A stretch of 64,000 nucleotides of DNA from Cytobacillus sp. NJ13. Lineage in GTDB: Bacteria; Bacillota; Bacilli; Bacillales; Cytobacillaceae. A program made the position numbers and the translations under genes. Shown one piece after another: positions 26,258 to 36,226 of this stretch. The stretch spans positions 1,860,001-1,924,000 of the forward strand of contig JAUCFP010000006.1 of assembly GCA_030348385.1 (NCBI GenBank), in the 5' to 3' direction. Below the pieces are notes generated by a model. That model was not told where the DNA came from and searched no databases. It saw only the letters and a program-made list of their open reading frames with translations. Position 1 is the stretch's first letter, and every line of letters starts with the position of its first letter.

Positions 26258-26539
26258 TTATTTTTTTACTGAGGCTTCGTGGAGCATGGATAGCTCCCTT
26301 TCCAATTCATCTAAAATAGCCTTGCCTTCAGCCTCTTCAATTAATCCAAGACGGACAGCAAAATCTATTTCTCTGGATAAGCCAAACATCTGGGTATCAA
26401 GAACCTCTTCATATAGAGGACATTGAGGCATAGTCAGGTTATCCATTTGCACCTTAATTAATTTTAATATTTTAGCAGCATCAGCCTTTAATAGAGCATT
26501 TGCTTTTTCTTTGTGATCAATAATCATGTCAGAAGCCAA
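26258..26539 (-). CDS. ylaN: YlaN family protein (UPF0358)
   Basis: The product has 93 residues from a TTG with GGAGGGA upstream. The central stretch [20 protein letters not shown] is nearly invariant in the YlaN family. YlaN is essential under some conditions in B. subtilis and has been linked to Fur and iron homeostasis; I state this from memory. It is cytoplasmic, and monocistronic with its own terminator. Confidence 0.92.
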   Translation of the reverse strand: MASDMIIDHKEKANALLKADAAKILKLIKVQMDNLTMPQCPLYEEVLDTQMFGLSREIDFAVRLGLIEEAEGKAILDELERELSMLHEASVKK

Positions 26540-26811
26540 TTTTCAATCCCTCCATTTCCGAGCGATTATCCTATCTATAAATTTTATACTTAAGCTTGGA
26601 AAAAAGCAAGGATAATAAGGGATTCCAAAGAGAAATGATTCTGGTTTTTCTGTTAGAACACTTCTATTATGGCATGTCATCAGCGCACTCCAGGATTCGT
26701 TTTGTTCATTAATATCGTCTTAACCAATTGAGCGACTGACAAGCAGCTTAAAAATCTGTATACTTAAACATACATACTTAAAGCATACATGGAGCTGCCA
26801 GGAGGTTCAAT

Positions 26812-27309
26812 ATGGAGAATATAATTGCCTTTAAAGGAAACGTTAAATACCAAATCACCTTAGATCCAGGAGTCTGGATATTCGATGATCGGAGGGTCGA
26901 TTTGACAACATACTTTACACAAGAAGATATCAGGAAAAATGAACTTGAAGAATATACCAAAGCAGTCTCAAAGCATTGGGATAGAGAAATCATGGAAGGT
27001 GCAGTATTTCCTCCAACACTTAAAACAGAAAAGAAATTTGAAAAAGAAAAGGTTCTTACCGGGACATTCGGTATACCTTTTAAACCATTCCTTATGAATG
27101 CAGAACCGAAGGAGAATGCAGAAATCGTTATTATTGAAAGCGAAGATGGGGAGGCCCGATTAACTCTACCTCAAGCCGAGGAATTAATATTGGGGTTCTC
27201 AAAGGATGGAAAGCCTTTAAAAGAAGATGGGCCAGTTCATGTCTATTATGGAGATGGAAGCAATCAAAACTCCCCCATAAAAAGAGTGAAGGCATTTAGA
27301 GTGGAATGA
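26812..27309 (+). CDS. Conserved hypothetical protein
   Basis: The product has 165 residues with a strong AGGAGG site before the ATG. It starts NIIAFKGNVKYQITLDPGVW and ends in YGDGSNQNSPIKRVKAFRVE. It is soluble, acidic and has no signal peptide. I do not recognise a domain with confidence; I vaguely associate this type with a 'peptidyl-prolyl isomerase' label in some Bacillus genomes, but no catalytic motif supports it. It is monocistronic, between ylaN and ylaK. Confidence 0.65.
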   Translation: MENIIAFKGNVKYQITLDPGVWIFDDRRVDLTTYFTQEDIRKNELEEYTKAVSKHWDREIMEGAVFPPTLKTEKKFEKEKVLTGTFGIPFKPFLMNAEPKENAEIVIIESEDGEARLTLPQAEELILGFSKDGKPLKEDGPVHVYYGDGSNQNSPIKRVKAFRVE

Positions 27310-27316
27310 CCGGAGA

Positions 27317-27340
27317 GGGCGATTGTGCATCGCCCTTTTT
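27317..27340 (+). terminator. Terminator after the 26812 gene
   Basis: GGGCGAT and ATCGCCC pair around TGTGC and are followed by TTTTT. Confidence 0.85.
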
Positions 27341-27412
27341 ATTTTGGGAGCTAAACGGACATAGACCTCCCCGGCATACAGACTGCAGATTTCAAAGCTT
27401 CTTCCATGCTGG

Positions 27413-28741
27413 CTATAATAGGTCAGCAGCAAGCTGGGCAAGGCCAGATCTCTCACCTTTAACAAGCTTGACATGGCCGGAGATAACCTGATCTTTGAAT
27501 CTTTCCACGACATAGGTGAGACCGTTGTTATAAGCATCCAAGTAGGGATGATCAATTTGCTCAGGGTCTCCCATCAGGACAATTTTACTTCCTTCCCCCA
27601 CCCTGGTTAAAATGGTTTTTACTTCATGTTTTGTCAGGTTCTGCGCTTCATCTATAATGATAAATTGATCTGGTATGCTTCTGCCCCTGATATATGTCAG
27701 AGCTTCAACCTCAATAGAGCCCATACCAGCCAATATTGCATCCAATTCACCTGGCTTTTTGACATTAAACAAGTACTCCAAATTATCAAAAATCGGCTGC
27801 ATCCACGGCCTTAACTTCTCTTCTTTTTCTCCGGGAAGGAATCCCAGATCCTTTCCTACCGGGACAATAGGGCGAGCCACCAGCAATTTTTTGTAATGAC
27901 CATAATCTTCTGTCTGCATTAAGCCGGATGCCAGCGCCAGAAGAGTTTTCCCAGTCCCCGCCTTTCCGATAAGCGTAACAAGCGGCAGATCATTTCTCAG
28001 CAAGAGCTCCAGAGCCATTGTCTGCTGGACGTTCCTGGGCTTGATCCCCCAAATATGATCATGGTCAAAAATGAGCTTTTTCACTTTCTTTCCACTTTTG
28101 TCCACAATACCAAGCGCAGACGAAGATGAACCCAGCGCATCTTTCATCACCAGAAACTGATTAGGGTAGAAAGGATGGTTCGCTATCTCTGATAGCGGCA
28201 GTTCTCCTTTTTCATAAAAGCGGTTCATAATATCGAGGCCGATATAGACTTCCAGAAAACCAGGATATAAATGATCATTTTCGACTACCCGGTCACTTAA
28301 GAAGTCTTCTGAAATTAGCCCGATAGCATCTGCTTTAACTCTGACAAGGGCATCTTTGCTTACAAGAATTACTGTTCGTCCATTTTCTTTTGTCTCTTCC
28401 TCAAGTGATAAGTTTTTTGCAACTGCCAAAATCCGATTATCATTTGTTTTTTCAACAAAGATCTCTTGAAGTTCATGAAATGATCTATGATTTAACTCAA
28501 TTCGCAGGCTTCCGCCGTTTTCAAGAGGTATTTTCTCATGCAGCTTACCCGTCTCCCTCATGCTGTCAATCAGCCGGGATACTTGCCTTGCGTTCCTCCC
28601 AATTTCATCCATATACCTTTTCTTAGAATCAACTTCTTCCAGAACTACAGCCGGAATGACTACTTCATTTTCTTCGAATGAAAATATGGAATTAGGATCC
28701 TGCAACAAGACATTGGTATCTAATACGTAAATTTTACTCAA
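27413..28741 (-). CDS. ylaK: PIN-PhoH fusion ATPase (YlaK)
   Basis: The TTG at 28741 has a perfect GGAGG site and gives 442 residues, the length I recall for B. subtilis YlaK; the frame is open 13 codons further. The N-terminal PIN domain (about 1-135, YVLDTNVLLQDP) carries the acidic residues of a metal-dependent ribonuclease. The C-terminal PhoH domain (about 235-442) has Walker A GKAGTGKTLLA and Walker B IIIDEAQN. Such PhoH2 proteins act as RNA helicase/RNase in actinobacteria. The role in Bacillus is not established. Confidence 0.9.
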   Translation of the reverse strand: MSKIYVLDTNVLLQDPNSIFSFEENEVVIPAVVLEEVDSKKRYMDEIGRNARQVSRLIDSMRETGKLHEKIPLENGGSLRIELNHRSFHELQEIFVEKTNDNRILAVAKNLSLEEETKENGRTVILVSKDALVRVKADAIGLISEDFLSDRVVENDHLYPGFLEVYIGLDIMNRFYEKGELPLSEIANHPFYPNQFLVMKDALGSSSSALGIVDKSGKKVKKLIFDHDHIWGIKPRNVQQTMALELLLRNDLPLVTLIGKAGTGKTLLALASGLMQTEDYGHYKKLLVARPIVPVGKDLGFLPGEKEEKLRPWMQPIFDNLEYLFNVKKPGELDAILAGMGSIEVEALTYIRGRSIPDQFIIIDEAQNLTKHEVKTILTRVGEGSKIVLMGDPEQIDHPYLDAYNNGLTYVVERFKDQVISGHVKLVKGERSGLAQLAADLL

Positions 28742-29086
28742 TATGATGCCTCCTGCTCCTCTTGTGTCTTTATAAAGCAAATTACAAAAGCGAGGTCCCC
28801 TGCTTGCGGATTTGCAGCTTCATGAAAGAATCACCTTCAATCTTGATGGAATATTATCCTGTTGTTTTATATTATTCATTCTTTTAAAGATGTTGATTAA
28901 TTATGAATAAAGGCTTTCTTATGAAGTGGACAAATCTATCTTGGTAAAAATATATGTAATGCCGAATAAAGATAGAAGAAATTTTGCACAATAACATTAA
29001 ATAATCCTCATTATACCTGAACCTGAAAAAGTCAAGTGACCACTTTCAATTTCAGGGAAAATTTTGATGGGCCGGAGGTGTCAAAT
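28742..29086. other. ylaK-ylaJ divergent intergenic region
   Basis: 345 AT-rich bases between divergent genes. I see no gene, repeat or riboswitch. It must hold the two promoters. Confidence 0.5.
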
Positions 29087-29692
29087 ATGAATAGATGGCT
29101 GCTGATATGCATGACAGGATTACTATTAACAGGGTGCGGTATGAACGACAATCAGGCGCTAGACCATCAGGAACAGCAAAATACCAACACCATAAATGTT
29201 AAAAATAGTACAATACAGGAAGTTGACAGGGAAACTGGACAGCAGGTTTCCAGGCATCTTGTCAACTTGGCTTCCCGAGTTCCTAATGTAAATGATGCGA
29301 CTGCTGTTGTCCTTGGACGCTTTGCTATAGTCGGAGTAGATGTGAACAAAAACCTCGACCGTTCTGAGGTTGGAACAATTAAATATTCTGTTGCGGAAAG
29401 CCTCAAAAATGATCCTCATGGTGCAAGAGCCATTGTAGTGGCTGATCCGGATATTAACGCAAGGCTGCGGGAAATAGCTGAAGACATTCAAAACGGTGAG
29501 CCCTTGCAAGGAATCATGAATGAACTGGCAGATATCGCGGGCCGGCTTATGCCTGAAGTTCCTGCCGACTTGGTTGATCCAAAAAAGGAAAATGAGAAAA
29601 ACGCAACCGAAGATCCAAAGAAAAAACTCGACAATAATCAGGAAAAACAGCTTGAACAAAAACAGGAAGAACAATCAAATTATCATAAATAG
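29087..29692 (+). CDS. ylaJ: YhcN/YlaJ-family spore lipoprotein
   Basis: The start is the ATG at 29087, with GGAGGTG upstream. The 201-residue product has a lipoprotein signal with lipobox LTGC (Cys about 16). The YhcN/YlaJ domain spans about 40-160 (VPNVNDATAVVLGRFAIVGVDVN, KNDPHGARAIVVADPDINARL). The tail is highly charged and Gln/Glu/Lys rich. In B. subtilis family members are spore lipoproteins that affect germination. It ends in a long hairpin. Confidence 0.88.
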   Translation: MNRWLLICMTGLLLTGCGMNDNQALDHQEQQNTNTINVKNSTIQEVDRETGQQVSRHLVNLASRVPNVNDATAVVLGRFAIVGVDVNKNLDRSEVGTIKYSVAESLKNDPHGARAIVVADPDINARLREIAEDIQNGEPLQGIMNELADIAGRLMPEVPADLVDPKKENEKNATEDPKKKLDNNQEKQLEQKQEEQSNYHK

Positions 29693-29701
29693 AAGGGTGA
29701 C

Positions 29702-29741
29702 AGGCACCTATACCATTTCCGCTAAGTGGCATAGGTGCCTG
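29702..29741 (+). terminator. Terminator after ylaJ
   Basis: CAGGCACCTATACCA pairs with TGGCATAGGTGCCTG around TTTCCGCTAAG, then CCGCTTTTT. Confidence 0.8.
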
Positions 29742-29754
29742 CCGCTTTTTCAGC

Positions 29755-29795
29755 AAAAAAAAAACTTAGTTCCCAGGAGGAACTAAGCTTTTTTC
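29755..29795 (-). terminator. Terminator at the end of ylaL
   Basis: CTTAGTTCC and GGAACTAAG pair around the loop CAGGA, with A and T runs either side. It overlaps the ylaL stop codon. Confidence 0.8.
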
Positions 29796-30238
29796 ATCGC
29801 TTCCATAACCTGTTTGTCCAAACGGGCTGCTGCGTCTTTATCATATGTTTTGTCATATTGCGGCTCTACAGTAATTTTAGACCCGTAAAACATGACATCA
29901 CGGACTTCTTTCACAGTGATTTCCATAAGTGCAAGCTTAAGAGGTACTCCCTCCATCTTTTCTTCCTTAACCGAAGCTTCACCAGAGATGGAGTATGTAG
30001 ATTCATTCGCAATAATATTCAGAACAACCTTGTTATTGCTATTTATGTTTTGAACAATCCTGGAACGGTTATCGACTGCAAAATACAATGTTTCCTCATT
30101 TTTTGCCAATACCCATGAAATCGCATTGACATTAGGTCCGCCGGTTTCAAAATCAACAGTGGCAAGTGTAACAAAACGTTCCTTTTGCAGTTCGTCATAT
30201 AATGGTTTAATTAATTTCGGTTCTACCTGATTTGCCAT
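29783..30238 (-). CDS. ylaL: Pyridoxamine 5'-phosphate oxidase family protein
   Basis: The ATG at 30238 has AAAGGAGGG just upstream, giving 151 residues; the ORF extends 21 codons further without support. The sequence FVTLATVDFETGGPNVNAISW and the later SRIVQNINSNNKVVLNI are typical split-barrel FMN/heme-binding PPOX features. The reaction is unknown, and the true PNPOx substrate residues are not evident. Position between ylaJ and ylaI agrees with B. subtilis ylaL. Confidence 0.82.
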   Translation of the reverse strand: MANQVEPKLIKPLYDELQKERFVTLATVDFETGGPNVNAISWVLAKNEETLYFAVDNRSRIVQNINSNNKVVLNIIANESTYSISGEASVKEEKMEGVPLKLALMEITVKEVRDVMFYGSKITVEPQYDKTYDKDAAARLDKQVMEAMKKA

Positions 30239-30474
30239 TCTTTTCCCTCCTTTATTAACTTCATCATAGTATGATAACGCTTTTCTTTCAACCAATAACA
30301 TCCTTTTCCTCTAGTCGTTTGAAGCCTTTGCGCTTTCTATACTAATATGAACTAACGCAATAAACCCAATACGGGCTGACCCTAAAAAATTTAATTTGCC
30401 GCAAAGCATTCGAATCAATCCTTAACTTATACTATAATGGTATTAACAACAGCTAAAATAATATGAGGTGTCCT

Positions 30475-30675
30475 ATGCGAGTAAAATGTGTACTTTGTGA
30501 TAAAATCGAATCAATTGAAAACGAGTCCTTACAGGCTAAACGGCTTCGAAACCGCCCTATTCACACATATATGTGCAAACCATGCGAATCAAGAATTACC
30601 GAAAAAACACAAAAAAGAGCAGATACCGGAAACTTTAACCTCTATCGAAGCAAAGTTCAGGAGGAAGAATGGTAA
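30475..30675 (+). CDS. ylaI: YlaI family zinc-ribbon-like protein (DUF2197)
   Basis: The ATG at 30475 has GAGGTG 4 bases upstream; the in-frame ATG at 30463 precedes that site. The 66-residue product has two CxxC pairs (CVLCDK at the start and CKPCES in the middle) that should bind one zinc ion. The rest is basic. Family function is unknown. Confidence 0.88.
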   Translation: MRVKCVLCDKIESIENESLQAKRLRNRPIHTYMCKPCESRITEKTQKRADTGNFNLYRSKVQEEEW

Positions 30676-30691
30676 ATCAGACGAAGAGCAT

Positions 30692-30732
30692 AAAAAAAGC
30701 CGTCCCAAACATCATTTAGGGACGGCTTTTCT
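30692..30732. terminator. Bidirectional terminator between ylaI and the 30732 gene
   Basis: AAAAAAAGCCGTCCC pairs with GGGACGGCTTTT around AAACATCATTTA. Confidence 0.85.
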
Positions 30733-31022
30733 TATTCCTCTGGATAATTCACATACTTTTCAGGTTCATTTTGAATCTGATTAAGCATCACTTCTATTAA
30801 TTCGCGGGGAAAACGGCTTTTCTTCCGTTCTTCACCCTTTGTATAATGCACAAAGTACATGACATCATCTTTTTCAACTTCGATATCAGAAATCTCATGC
30901 TCTTCTGCAAGAATGTCAAAAAACATTCTTTCTGTGTCTGCTGCTGCTGTATCATCCGGACGTTCATCACAGACAATTTTTATCGTTAACCAGTTATACA
31001 GTGAATCCTGCAAAGATTTCAT
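30732..31022 (-). CDS. Conserved hypothetical protein in the ylaH cluster
   Basis: The product has 96 residues, acidic, with no signal or membrane segment. Sequence features are MKSLQDSLYNWLTIKIVCDE at the start and a helical end (FPRELIEVMLNQIQNEPEKY). It follows ylaH by 15 bases and is probably co-transcribed. I do not recognise a family, though the gene looks real by position, site (GAGGCTGAG) and codon pattern. Confidence 0.68.
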   Translation of the reverse strand: MKSLQDSLYNWLTIKIVCDERPDDTAAADTERMFFDILAEEHEISDIEVEKDDVMYFVHYTKGEERKKSRFPRELIEVMLNQIQNEPEKYVNYPEE

Positions 31023-31037
31023 CTCAGCCTCTCCCGG

Positions 31038-31352
31038 TTATTCCGCCTTTGCCTGTTCCTTCTTTTCCTGGTGAAGGCGGATTTTATAGATAATTAAGAT
31101 TAACGCAGCAACAACAAGGCCTTCTGCTACAGGAAGGAATACCCCAAGAAATGTCAACACGGTACATCCTAAAATCAAGAAGGTATATATAACAGCTGAT
31201 TTCATTATAGGAAGTTTCTTGGCAAACCCCAATTTAAAAACCAGTATGGACAGTAATACAATTGTTATATATAGAAGCCACATTCCAGTTGTGGGATTCT
31301 CATGGACTTTGAACAAAGCAGCGAAAAAAGACAGGCGCTGTGAAACATCCAT
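31038..31352 (-). CDS. ylaH: YlaH family membrane protein
   Basis: The product has 104 residues with three membrane helices (about 22-40, 50-68 and 72-92) and a Lys/Glu-rich C-terminus. The start [20 protein letters not shown] agrees with YlaH. It is downstream of typA on the same strand with a gap of 26 bases, the same order as in B. subtilis. Function unknown. Confidence 0.85.
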   Translation of the reverse strand: MDVSQRLSFFAALFKVHENPTTGMWLLYITIVLLSILVFKLGFAKKLPIMKSAVIYTFLILGCTVLTFLGVFLPVAEGLVVAALILIIYKIRLHQEKKEQAKAE

Positions 31353-31378
31353 ATCCTTCTCTCCTCCCCTTCTTAGCC

Positions 31379-33217
31379 TTAGTTAGTTTCAGCGTATTTC
31401 TTCTTCTTGGCCATTCTTTCACGTTCATTTTTATCAAGAATTTTCTTGCGCAGTCTGATTGACTCAGGTGTTACTTCAAGCAGCTCATCATCATTCAAGT
31501 ATTCCAGCGCTTCTTCAAGTGTCAGAATACGCGGCTTTTTAATTACATTCGTTTGATCCTTATTAGCAGAACGGATGTTGGTTGCATGCTTCACTTTAGT
31601 GATATTGACAGTAAGGTCATTTTCACGTGTATGTTCTCCAACAATCATTCCTTCATAGATTTCAGTACCTGGTTCAACGAAAATGGTACCTCTATCCTCC
31701 ACTTGCATAATACCATATGTGGATGACTTTCCGCTTTCCATGGACACAAGCACACCTTTGCTTCTGCCTCCGATTTGTCCTTTAATTTCAGGCTGGTAGC
31801 TGTCAAATGTGTGATTGATAATACCGTATCCGCGAGTAAGCGTCATAAATTCTGTGGAGTAGCCAATTAGTCCGCGGGCTGGGACGTTGAATGTTAGTCG
31901 CACTTGGCCATTTCCGTTATTGACCATATCAAGCATTTCACCTTTACGTGTACCCATTGATTCAATGATTGAGCCGGTATTATCCTCTGGCACATCAATT
32001 TGAACACGTTCTACCGGTTCACAGCGAACACCATCAATTTCTCTAATAATTACTTCAGGCTTGGAAACCTGCAATTCAAAACCTTCACGGCGCATATTTT
32101 CAATGAGGATTGATAAATGAAGTTCTCCACGTCCAGATACAACCCAAGCGTCAGGTGAATCTGTATTTTCGACACGAAGACTCACATCTGTCTCAAGCTG
32201 GGCACGCAATCTTTCTTCAACTTTTCTGGCTGTAATATACTTGCCTTCTCTTCCTGCGAATGGGCTGTTATTTACAACAAAAGTCATTTGCAATGTTGGC
32301 TCATCTATTCTAAGAACAGGAAGTGCTTCCTGATGCTCGACAGGGCAGATTGTTTCCCCGACGTTGATGTCTTCCATTCCGGAAACAGCGATCAGATCTC
32401 CAGGAAACGCTTCTTGAATTTCCTCGCGCTTTAGGCCGAAGAAGCCAAAGATTTTTGTAACCCGGAATTGCTTGACCGAACCATCAAGCTTCATTAAGGC
32501 AACTTGCTGGCCGACTTTGATTGTTCCCCGGAATACACGGCCTATTCCGATTCTTCCCACATAATCATTGTAATCTAAAAGGGCAACCTGGAATTGGAGC
32601 GGCTCTTCACGATTATCAATAGGTGCTGGTATATGGTCAATAATTGCTTCATAAACCGAATGCATATCATCATCCTGTTTATCAGGAGTTGTACTTGCAG
32701 TCCCAGCAATAGCAGACGCATAAATGACCGGAAATTCAAGCTGGTCTTCGTCTGCACCAAGTTCGATAAATAAATCGATAACCTCATCAACAACTTCTGT
32801 TGGGCGGGCAGATTCCTTGTCAATTTTATTTACTACTACGATTGGTGTTAATTTTTGCTCCAAAGCCTTTTTGAGTACGAAGCGTGTCTGAGGCATACAG
32901 CCTTCATATGCATCAACTACTAATAAAACACCATCAACCATTTTCATGATACGTTCTACTTCACCGCCGAAATCTGCGTGTCCAGGCGTATCCAGAATGT
33001 TAATTCTTGTATCTTTATATTTAACTGCAGTGTTTTTAGCTAAGATCGTAATACCGCGTTCTCTTTCCAGATCATTTGAATCCATCGCGCGCTCTTCCAC
33101 GTGCTCATTTGAACGGAAAGTCCCGGACTGTTTTAAAAGCTCGTCAACCAATGTTGTTTTACCATGGTCAACGTGGGCTATAATTGCAATATTTCGAATA
33201 TCTTCTCTTAATTTCAA
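31379..33217 (-). CDS. typA: Ribosome-associated GTPase TypA/BipA
   Basis: The product has 612 residues from a TTG with AGGAGG upstream. G motifs are AHVDHGKTT (G1, about 14-22), [15 protein letters not shown] (G3) and VVNKIDK (G4). EF-G-like domains II, III and V and the BipA C-terminal domain follow. TypA is a translational GTPase that helps 50S assembly and growth at low temperature or under stress. The length matches B. subtilis YlaG. Confidence 0.95.
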   Translation of the reverse strand: MKLREDIRNIAIIAHVDHGKTTLVDELLKQSGTFRSNEHVEERAMDSNDLERERGITILAKNTAVKYKDTRINILDTPGHADFGGEVERIMKMVDGVLLVVDAYEGCMPQTRFVLKKALEQKLTPIVVVNKIDKESARPTEVVDEVIDLFIELGADEDQLEFPVIYASAIAGTASTTPDKQDDDMHSVYEAIIDHIPAPIDNREEPLQFQVALLDYNDYVGRIGIGRVFRGTIKVGQQVALMKLDGSVKQFRVTKIFGFFGLKREEIQEAFPGDLIAVSGMEDINVGETICPVEHQEALPVLRIDEPTLQMTFVVNNSPFAGREGKYITARKVEERLRAQLETDVSLRVENTDSPDAWVVSGRGELHLSILIENMRREGFELQVSKPEVIIREIDGVRCEPVERVQIDVPEDNTGSIIESMGTRKGEMLDMVNNGNGQVRLTFNVPARGLIGYSTEFMTLTRGYGIINHTFDSYQPEIKGQIGGRSKGVLVSMESGKSSTYGIMQVEDRGTIFVEPGTEIYEGMIVGEHTRENDLTVNITKVKHATNIRSANKDQTNVIKKPRILTLEEALEYLNDDELLEVTPESIRLRKKILDKNERERMAKKKKYAETN

Positions 33218-33431
33218 AAGATTTCCTCCTATTTATAAAAACTGAATCACTTTTCAACATTTTTCACAACTGATACATTATATCACAATTACTATAGAAA
33301 CCTAAAAGCTTTTTGTGTAAAATAATGTAGAAAAGGATTTATTTCTGATGTATGCTGTTTATTTTTATTCTCTTTACATATTTTTCGCCAGTATTTACTT
33401 AAAATAATCCGCTTGGGAGTGTAAAAAATCT

Positions 33432-33617
33432 ATGAACAAAATCAAGTGGCCTTTATTAGCCTTTGCGATTGGGGCAGCTCTATGCATGATGGGCATAGGC
33501 GTTGCTGTAGCTGAAAGAAGCATTATAGGGATGATCATTGCCATCATTACTTTAATTTTTGTAATGGGATACGGTTTTAAAACAAAGAAGAAAATGAGGG
33601 AAGACGGTTTATTATAG
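33432..33617 (+). CDS. ylaF: YlaF family membrane protein (DUF5325)
   Basis: The product has 61 residues and two membrane helices (about 5-26 and 31-49), followed by a basic tail (KTKKKMREDG). Position divergent from typA agrees with ylaF in B. subtilis. The role is unknown. Ends at a bidirectional terminator. Confidence 0.82.
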   Translation: MNKIKWPLLAFAIGAALCMMGIGVAVAERSIIGMIIAIITLIFVMGYGFKTKKKMREDGLL

Positions 33618-33625
33618 AAACGGCA

Positions 33626-33657
33626 TAAAAGCTGCAGCTCTGCGCTGCAGCTTTTTC
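33626..33657. terminator. Bidirectional terminator between ylaF and the GNAT gene
   Basis: AAAAGCTGCAGC and GCTGCAGCTTTTT pair around TCTGC. Confidence 0.85.
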
Positions 33658-34126
33658 AGATTAATGGACAGACCATTATCAAGAAGTCTTTTCCATCGGG
33701 ATTAGCCTCCATTTTGAATTGCTCAAAACCGGCATCAGCTAAAAAATATATCCAATTGTGCCGGTTTTCAGGAATACCCGCAAAGAAAGACTTTTCTCCT
33801 TTTTCCTTTAATTCTGCGGCTAACAGCTCGATAACCTTAGTGCCGATTCCTTTCCTGCGAATATTGTTCTTAACCAGAATAGTACCCAGCCATGGTTTCC
33901 GGTTAGAAGGAGATGAATTTACATGGAATGTGACGACTATCCGTTCCCCATCAATCCTCCAAATTCTCCACTCCCCATCCAATTCCTGATACCTGGCCAT
34001 ATAATCCCTTAGGTTATGCCCGCTTTTTTCTTCTTCTTCCCAAGCAGCACTATCCTTGATGACCTCTAAAAAAAATGGCAAGTCTTCATCTGTGAACCTG
34101 CTGCTTGATATATTACCAATTGCCAT
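33656..34126 (-). CDS. GNAT family N-acetyltransferase
   Basis: The product has 156 residues. Acetyl-CoA binding motif A is visible as VKNNIRRKGIGTKVIELLA (about 87-105, R/Q-x-x-G-x-G/A type). The C-terminal motif B region is WIYFLADAGFEQF. The start overlaps the 3' end of suhB by 14 bases, so translation is coupled to suhB. Substrate not predictable. Confidence 0.82.
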   Translation of the reverse strand: MAIGNISSSRFTDEDLPFFLEVIKDSAAWEEEEKSGHNLRDYMARYQELDGEWRIWRIDGERIVVTFHVNSSPSNRKPWLGTILVKNNIRRKGIGTKVIELLAAELKEKGEKSFFAGIPENRHNWIYFLADAGFEQFKMEANPDGKDFLIMVCPLI

Positions 34127-34913
34127 TTTTTAAGTATTCTTTCATAATTTCCTGATGTAACCCTGGCTTAGAGACAAAAACAGAATTGTTTTCAAGATAG
34201 TTCAGCGGATCACCTTTAACGGTTGTTGCAATTCCTCCCAATTCCTCAATCATGATGACACCAGCGGCGAAATCCCATGGAGCCAGACGCATTGTTATGT
34301 ATGCATCAACCCTCCCGGATGCAATATATGCCATTTCAATTGCTGCTGAACCATAGGATCGGGTTCCTCTTGCATTTCTTACGAGTGGAGCCAGGAGTGA
34401 TGGATCAATTCTTCTATTTTCCGTAACCCACGTAGCATTCAATCCAATTATTGCCTTTGATACATCCGTTTCCTTTAATGGCGGAAGTTCCAAATCATTC
34501 ATGAAAACACCCTGCCCCTTCATGCAATGATATAACTCATCATGGACTACATCATAAATTAATCCAATTTTCCCCTTTCCATTTTCATAGACGCCTACTG
34601 ATATCGCAAAGTTTCTCTGCTGATGGACAAAATTCATTGTTCCGTCAATTGGATCAATAATCCAGACAATCCCTTCCATATCGCTTAACTTATCACCGAA
34701 ACCCTCTTCACCAAGGATTCGATGGCCAGGATATTTTTCATTAATTTTATTTATGAAGAATTGTTCTGTTTCCTGATCTATATCTGTCACTAAATCGTTT
34801 GCATTTGACTTGGTGGTGATGGTCAAAGTTTTGCTGAAAGAATTTTTAATATTCTCGCCGGCCTCTCTTATCAAGGCTTTGGCATATGTATGAATTTCAC
34901 TCCAATTTGTCAT
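34113..34913 (-). CDS. suhB: Inositol monophosphatase family protein
   Basis: The ATG at 34913 has GGAGGG upstream; the product has 266 residues, about the length of B. subtilis YktC. Metal-binding motifs of the family are present: GEEGF (about 70), WIIDPIDGTMNFVHQ (about 84-98) and APWDFAAG (about 208). It hydrolyses inositol phosphates in vitro in the family; the physiological substrate may include other sugar phosphates. It is the first gene in a two-gene unit with the GNAT gene. Confidence 0.92.
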   Translation of the reverse strand: MTNWSEIHTYAKALIREAGENIKNSFSKTLTITTKSNANDLVTDIDQETEQFFINKINEKYPGHRILGEEGFGDKLSDMEGIVWIIDPIDGTMNFVHQQRNFAISVGVYENGKGKIGLIYDVVHDELYHCMKGQGVFMNDLELPPLKETDVSKAIIGLNATWVTENRRIDPSLLAPLVRNARGTRSYGSAAIEMAYIASGRVDAYITMRLAPWDFAAGVIMIEELGGIATTVKGDPLNYLENNSVFVSKPGLHQEIMKEYLKNGNW

Positions 34914-35043
34914 TGGTCCGCCCTCCGCTTGGTATATCATTAAAATATAACTAGCTTAAATGAATTAGCAAGGTTCTTCAAGTTATATATTCTCCTATGA
35001 TGCGGGTTATCATTTGCATGTAAAAATAATTGCCAAAATAATA

Positions 35044-35077
35044 AACGAACTCCTCATCTAATCAGGGAGTCCGTTTC
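35044..35077 (-). terminator. Probable terminator after the 35139 gene
   Basis: AAACGAACTCC and GGAGTCCGTTT pair imperfectly around TCATCTAATCA, upstream of suhB. Confidence 0.55.
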
Positions 35078-35138
35078 TAATTATTCTTTCTTTTTTTTTG
35101 CATTTTTTCTGACTTTTCTCCTTTATTCACAATTCATC

Positions 35139-35333
35139 TTAAAGTGCTTTTAATCTAAGAAGTTCCTGCCTGATTTTTTCAAGCTTTAGTTTTGATTGCT
35201 TCTGGAGATCTTCATTTTTTTCTGACATGGCATCAAACAAAGTAGCTAACTCATAATCCATTTCCAGCCTTAAGACCGCTGTTCTTTCCCTATCACCATT
35301 TTTCTTCTTCACTGTATTCATAAGTTGTTTCAT
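35139..35333 (-). CDS. Small helical protein (YkzI-like)
   Basis: The ATG at 35333 has GGAAGGGG upstream; the frame runs 7 codons further without support. The 64-residue product is basic at the start (MKQLMNTVKKKNGDRER) and then all-helical with heptad-like leucines (LEKIRQELLRLKAL). In B. subtilis a small gene, ykzI, sits near yktB, and I think this is its counterpart, from position rather than clear identity. Confidence 0.62.
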   Translation of the reverse strand: MKQLMNTVKKKNGDRERTAVLRLEMDYELATLFDAMSEKNEDLQKQSKLKLEKIRQELLRLKAL

Positions 35334-35528
35334 TAGACAGTACACCCCTTCCAATAGTGTTTAATTTTCTGATTATTTTTACTATTATCATATGAAGGAC
35401 AATTCTCAGTTGCAACTAATTTGTGCGATAACCTAAAACTTTATTTAGTATCTTCTTTAGAGCTTAAAATTTTTCGATTGTTCGAGGTTATGCTACAATA
35501 TTTGACAAAGCCTATAGGAGGTTAGCTT

Positions 35529-36149
35529 ATGTCTTTTTCTGGTTTTACTAACGATGATTTCGATGTCTTTAAAATAGATGGACTTGATGAAAGAATGGAC
35601 AGGTTAAAATCTGTTATTAGGCCTAAGTTAGAAGAGTTGGGACGCCATTTTGCACCCTCTCTCTCAAACCTGTCCGGAGATGAAATGTTTCCTCATGTTG
35701 CTAAGCATGCCAGAAGAACAAAGAATCCGCCAAATGATACTTGGGTCGCATTTGCAGGCAATGCAAGGGGATACAAAATGCTTCCTCATTTCCAGATAGG
35801 TTTATGGGAAACACATGTATTCATCTGGTTTGCCATCATCTATGAAGCACCGAATAAAGCTGCTGCAGGCAGGTCTTTTGAGAACAGCCTGGATAAGTTT
35901 TATAAAGAAATACCCAAAGATTATGTCTGGTCCGGCGATCACACAAAGCCAGATGCTGTTTTGCATAATCAAATGTCCAAAGAAGAATTGAAATCCATGT
36001 TTCAGCGCCTGCAAAATGTAAAAAAAGCTGAAATTCTTTGCGGCTATCATATTTCACGAGAAGATGCCGTTCACTTGTCACCTGATCAGTTTATTGAAAA
36101 AGCTGAATCTGTATTTAGAAATTTATTACCCCTATACAAAATGGCATAA
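35529..36149 (+). CDS. yktB: YktB family protein (UPF0637, DUF1054)
   Basis: The product has 206 residues with an AGGAGG site. The start SFSGFTNDDFDVFKIDGLDE and internal HVAKHARRTKNPPNDTWVAF match the YktB family. The protein is soluble and of unknown function. It is convergent with yktA and shares its terminator. Confidence 0.92.
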   Translation: MSFSGFTNDDFDVFKIDGLDERMDRLKSVIRPKLEELGRHFAPSLSNLSGDEMFPHVAKHARRTKNPPNDTWVAFAGNARGYKMLPHFQIGLWETHVFIWFAIIYEAPNKAAAGRSFENSLDKFYKEIPKDYVWSGDHTKPDAVLHNQMSKEELKSMFQRLQNVKKAEILCGYHISREDAVHLSPDQFIEKAESVFRNLLPLYKMA

Positions 36150-36182
36150 ACATGTTTCGCATAAGGTAGATTAGGCAGCTCA

Positions 36183-36221
36183 AAAAAAACAAACCTTCAA
36201 TTTGAAGGTTTGTTTTTTTAC
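36183..36221. terminator. Bidirectional terminator between yktB and yktA
   Basis: AAAAAACAAACCTTCAA and TTGAAGGTTTGTTTTTTT pair with a very small loop. Confidence 0.9.
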
Positions 36222-36226
36222 TAAGT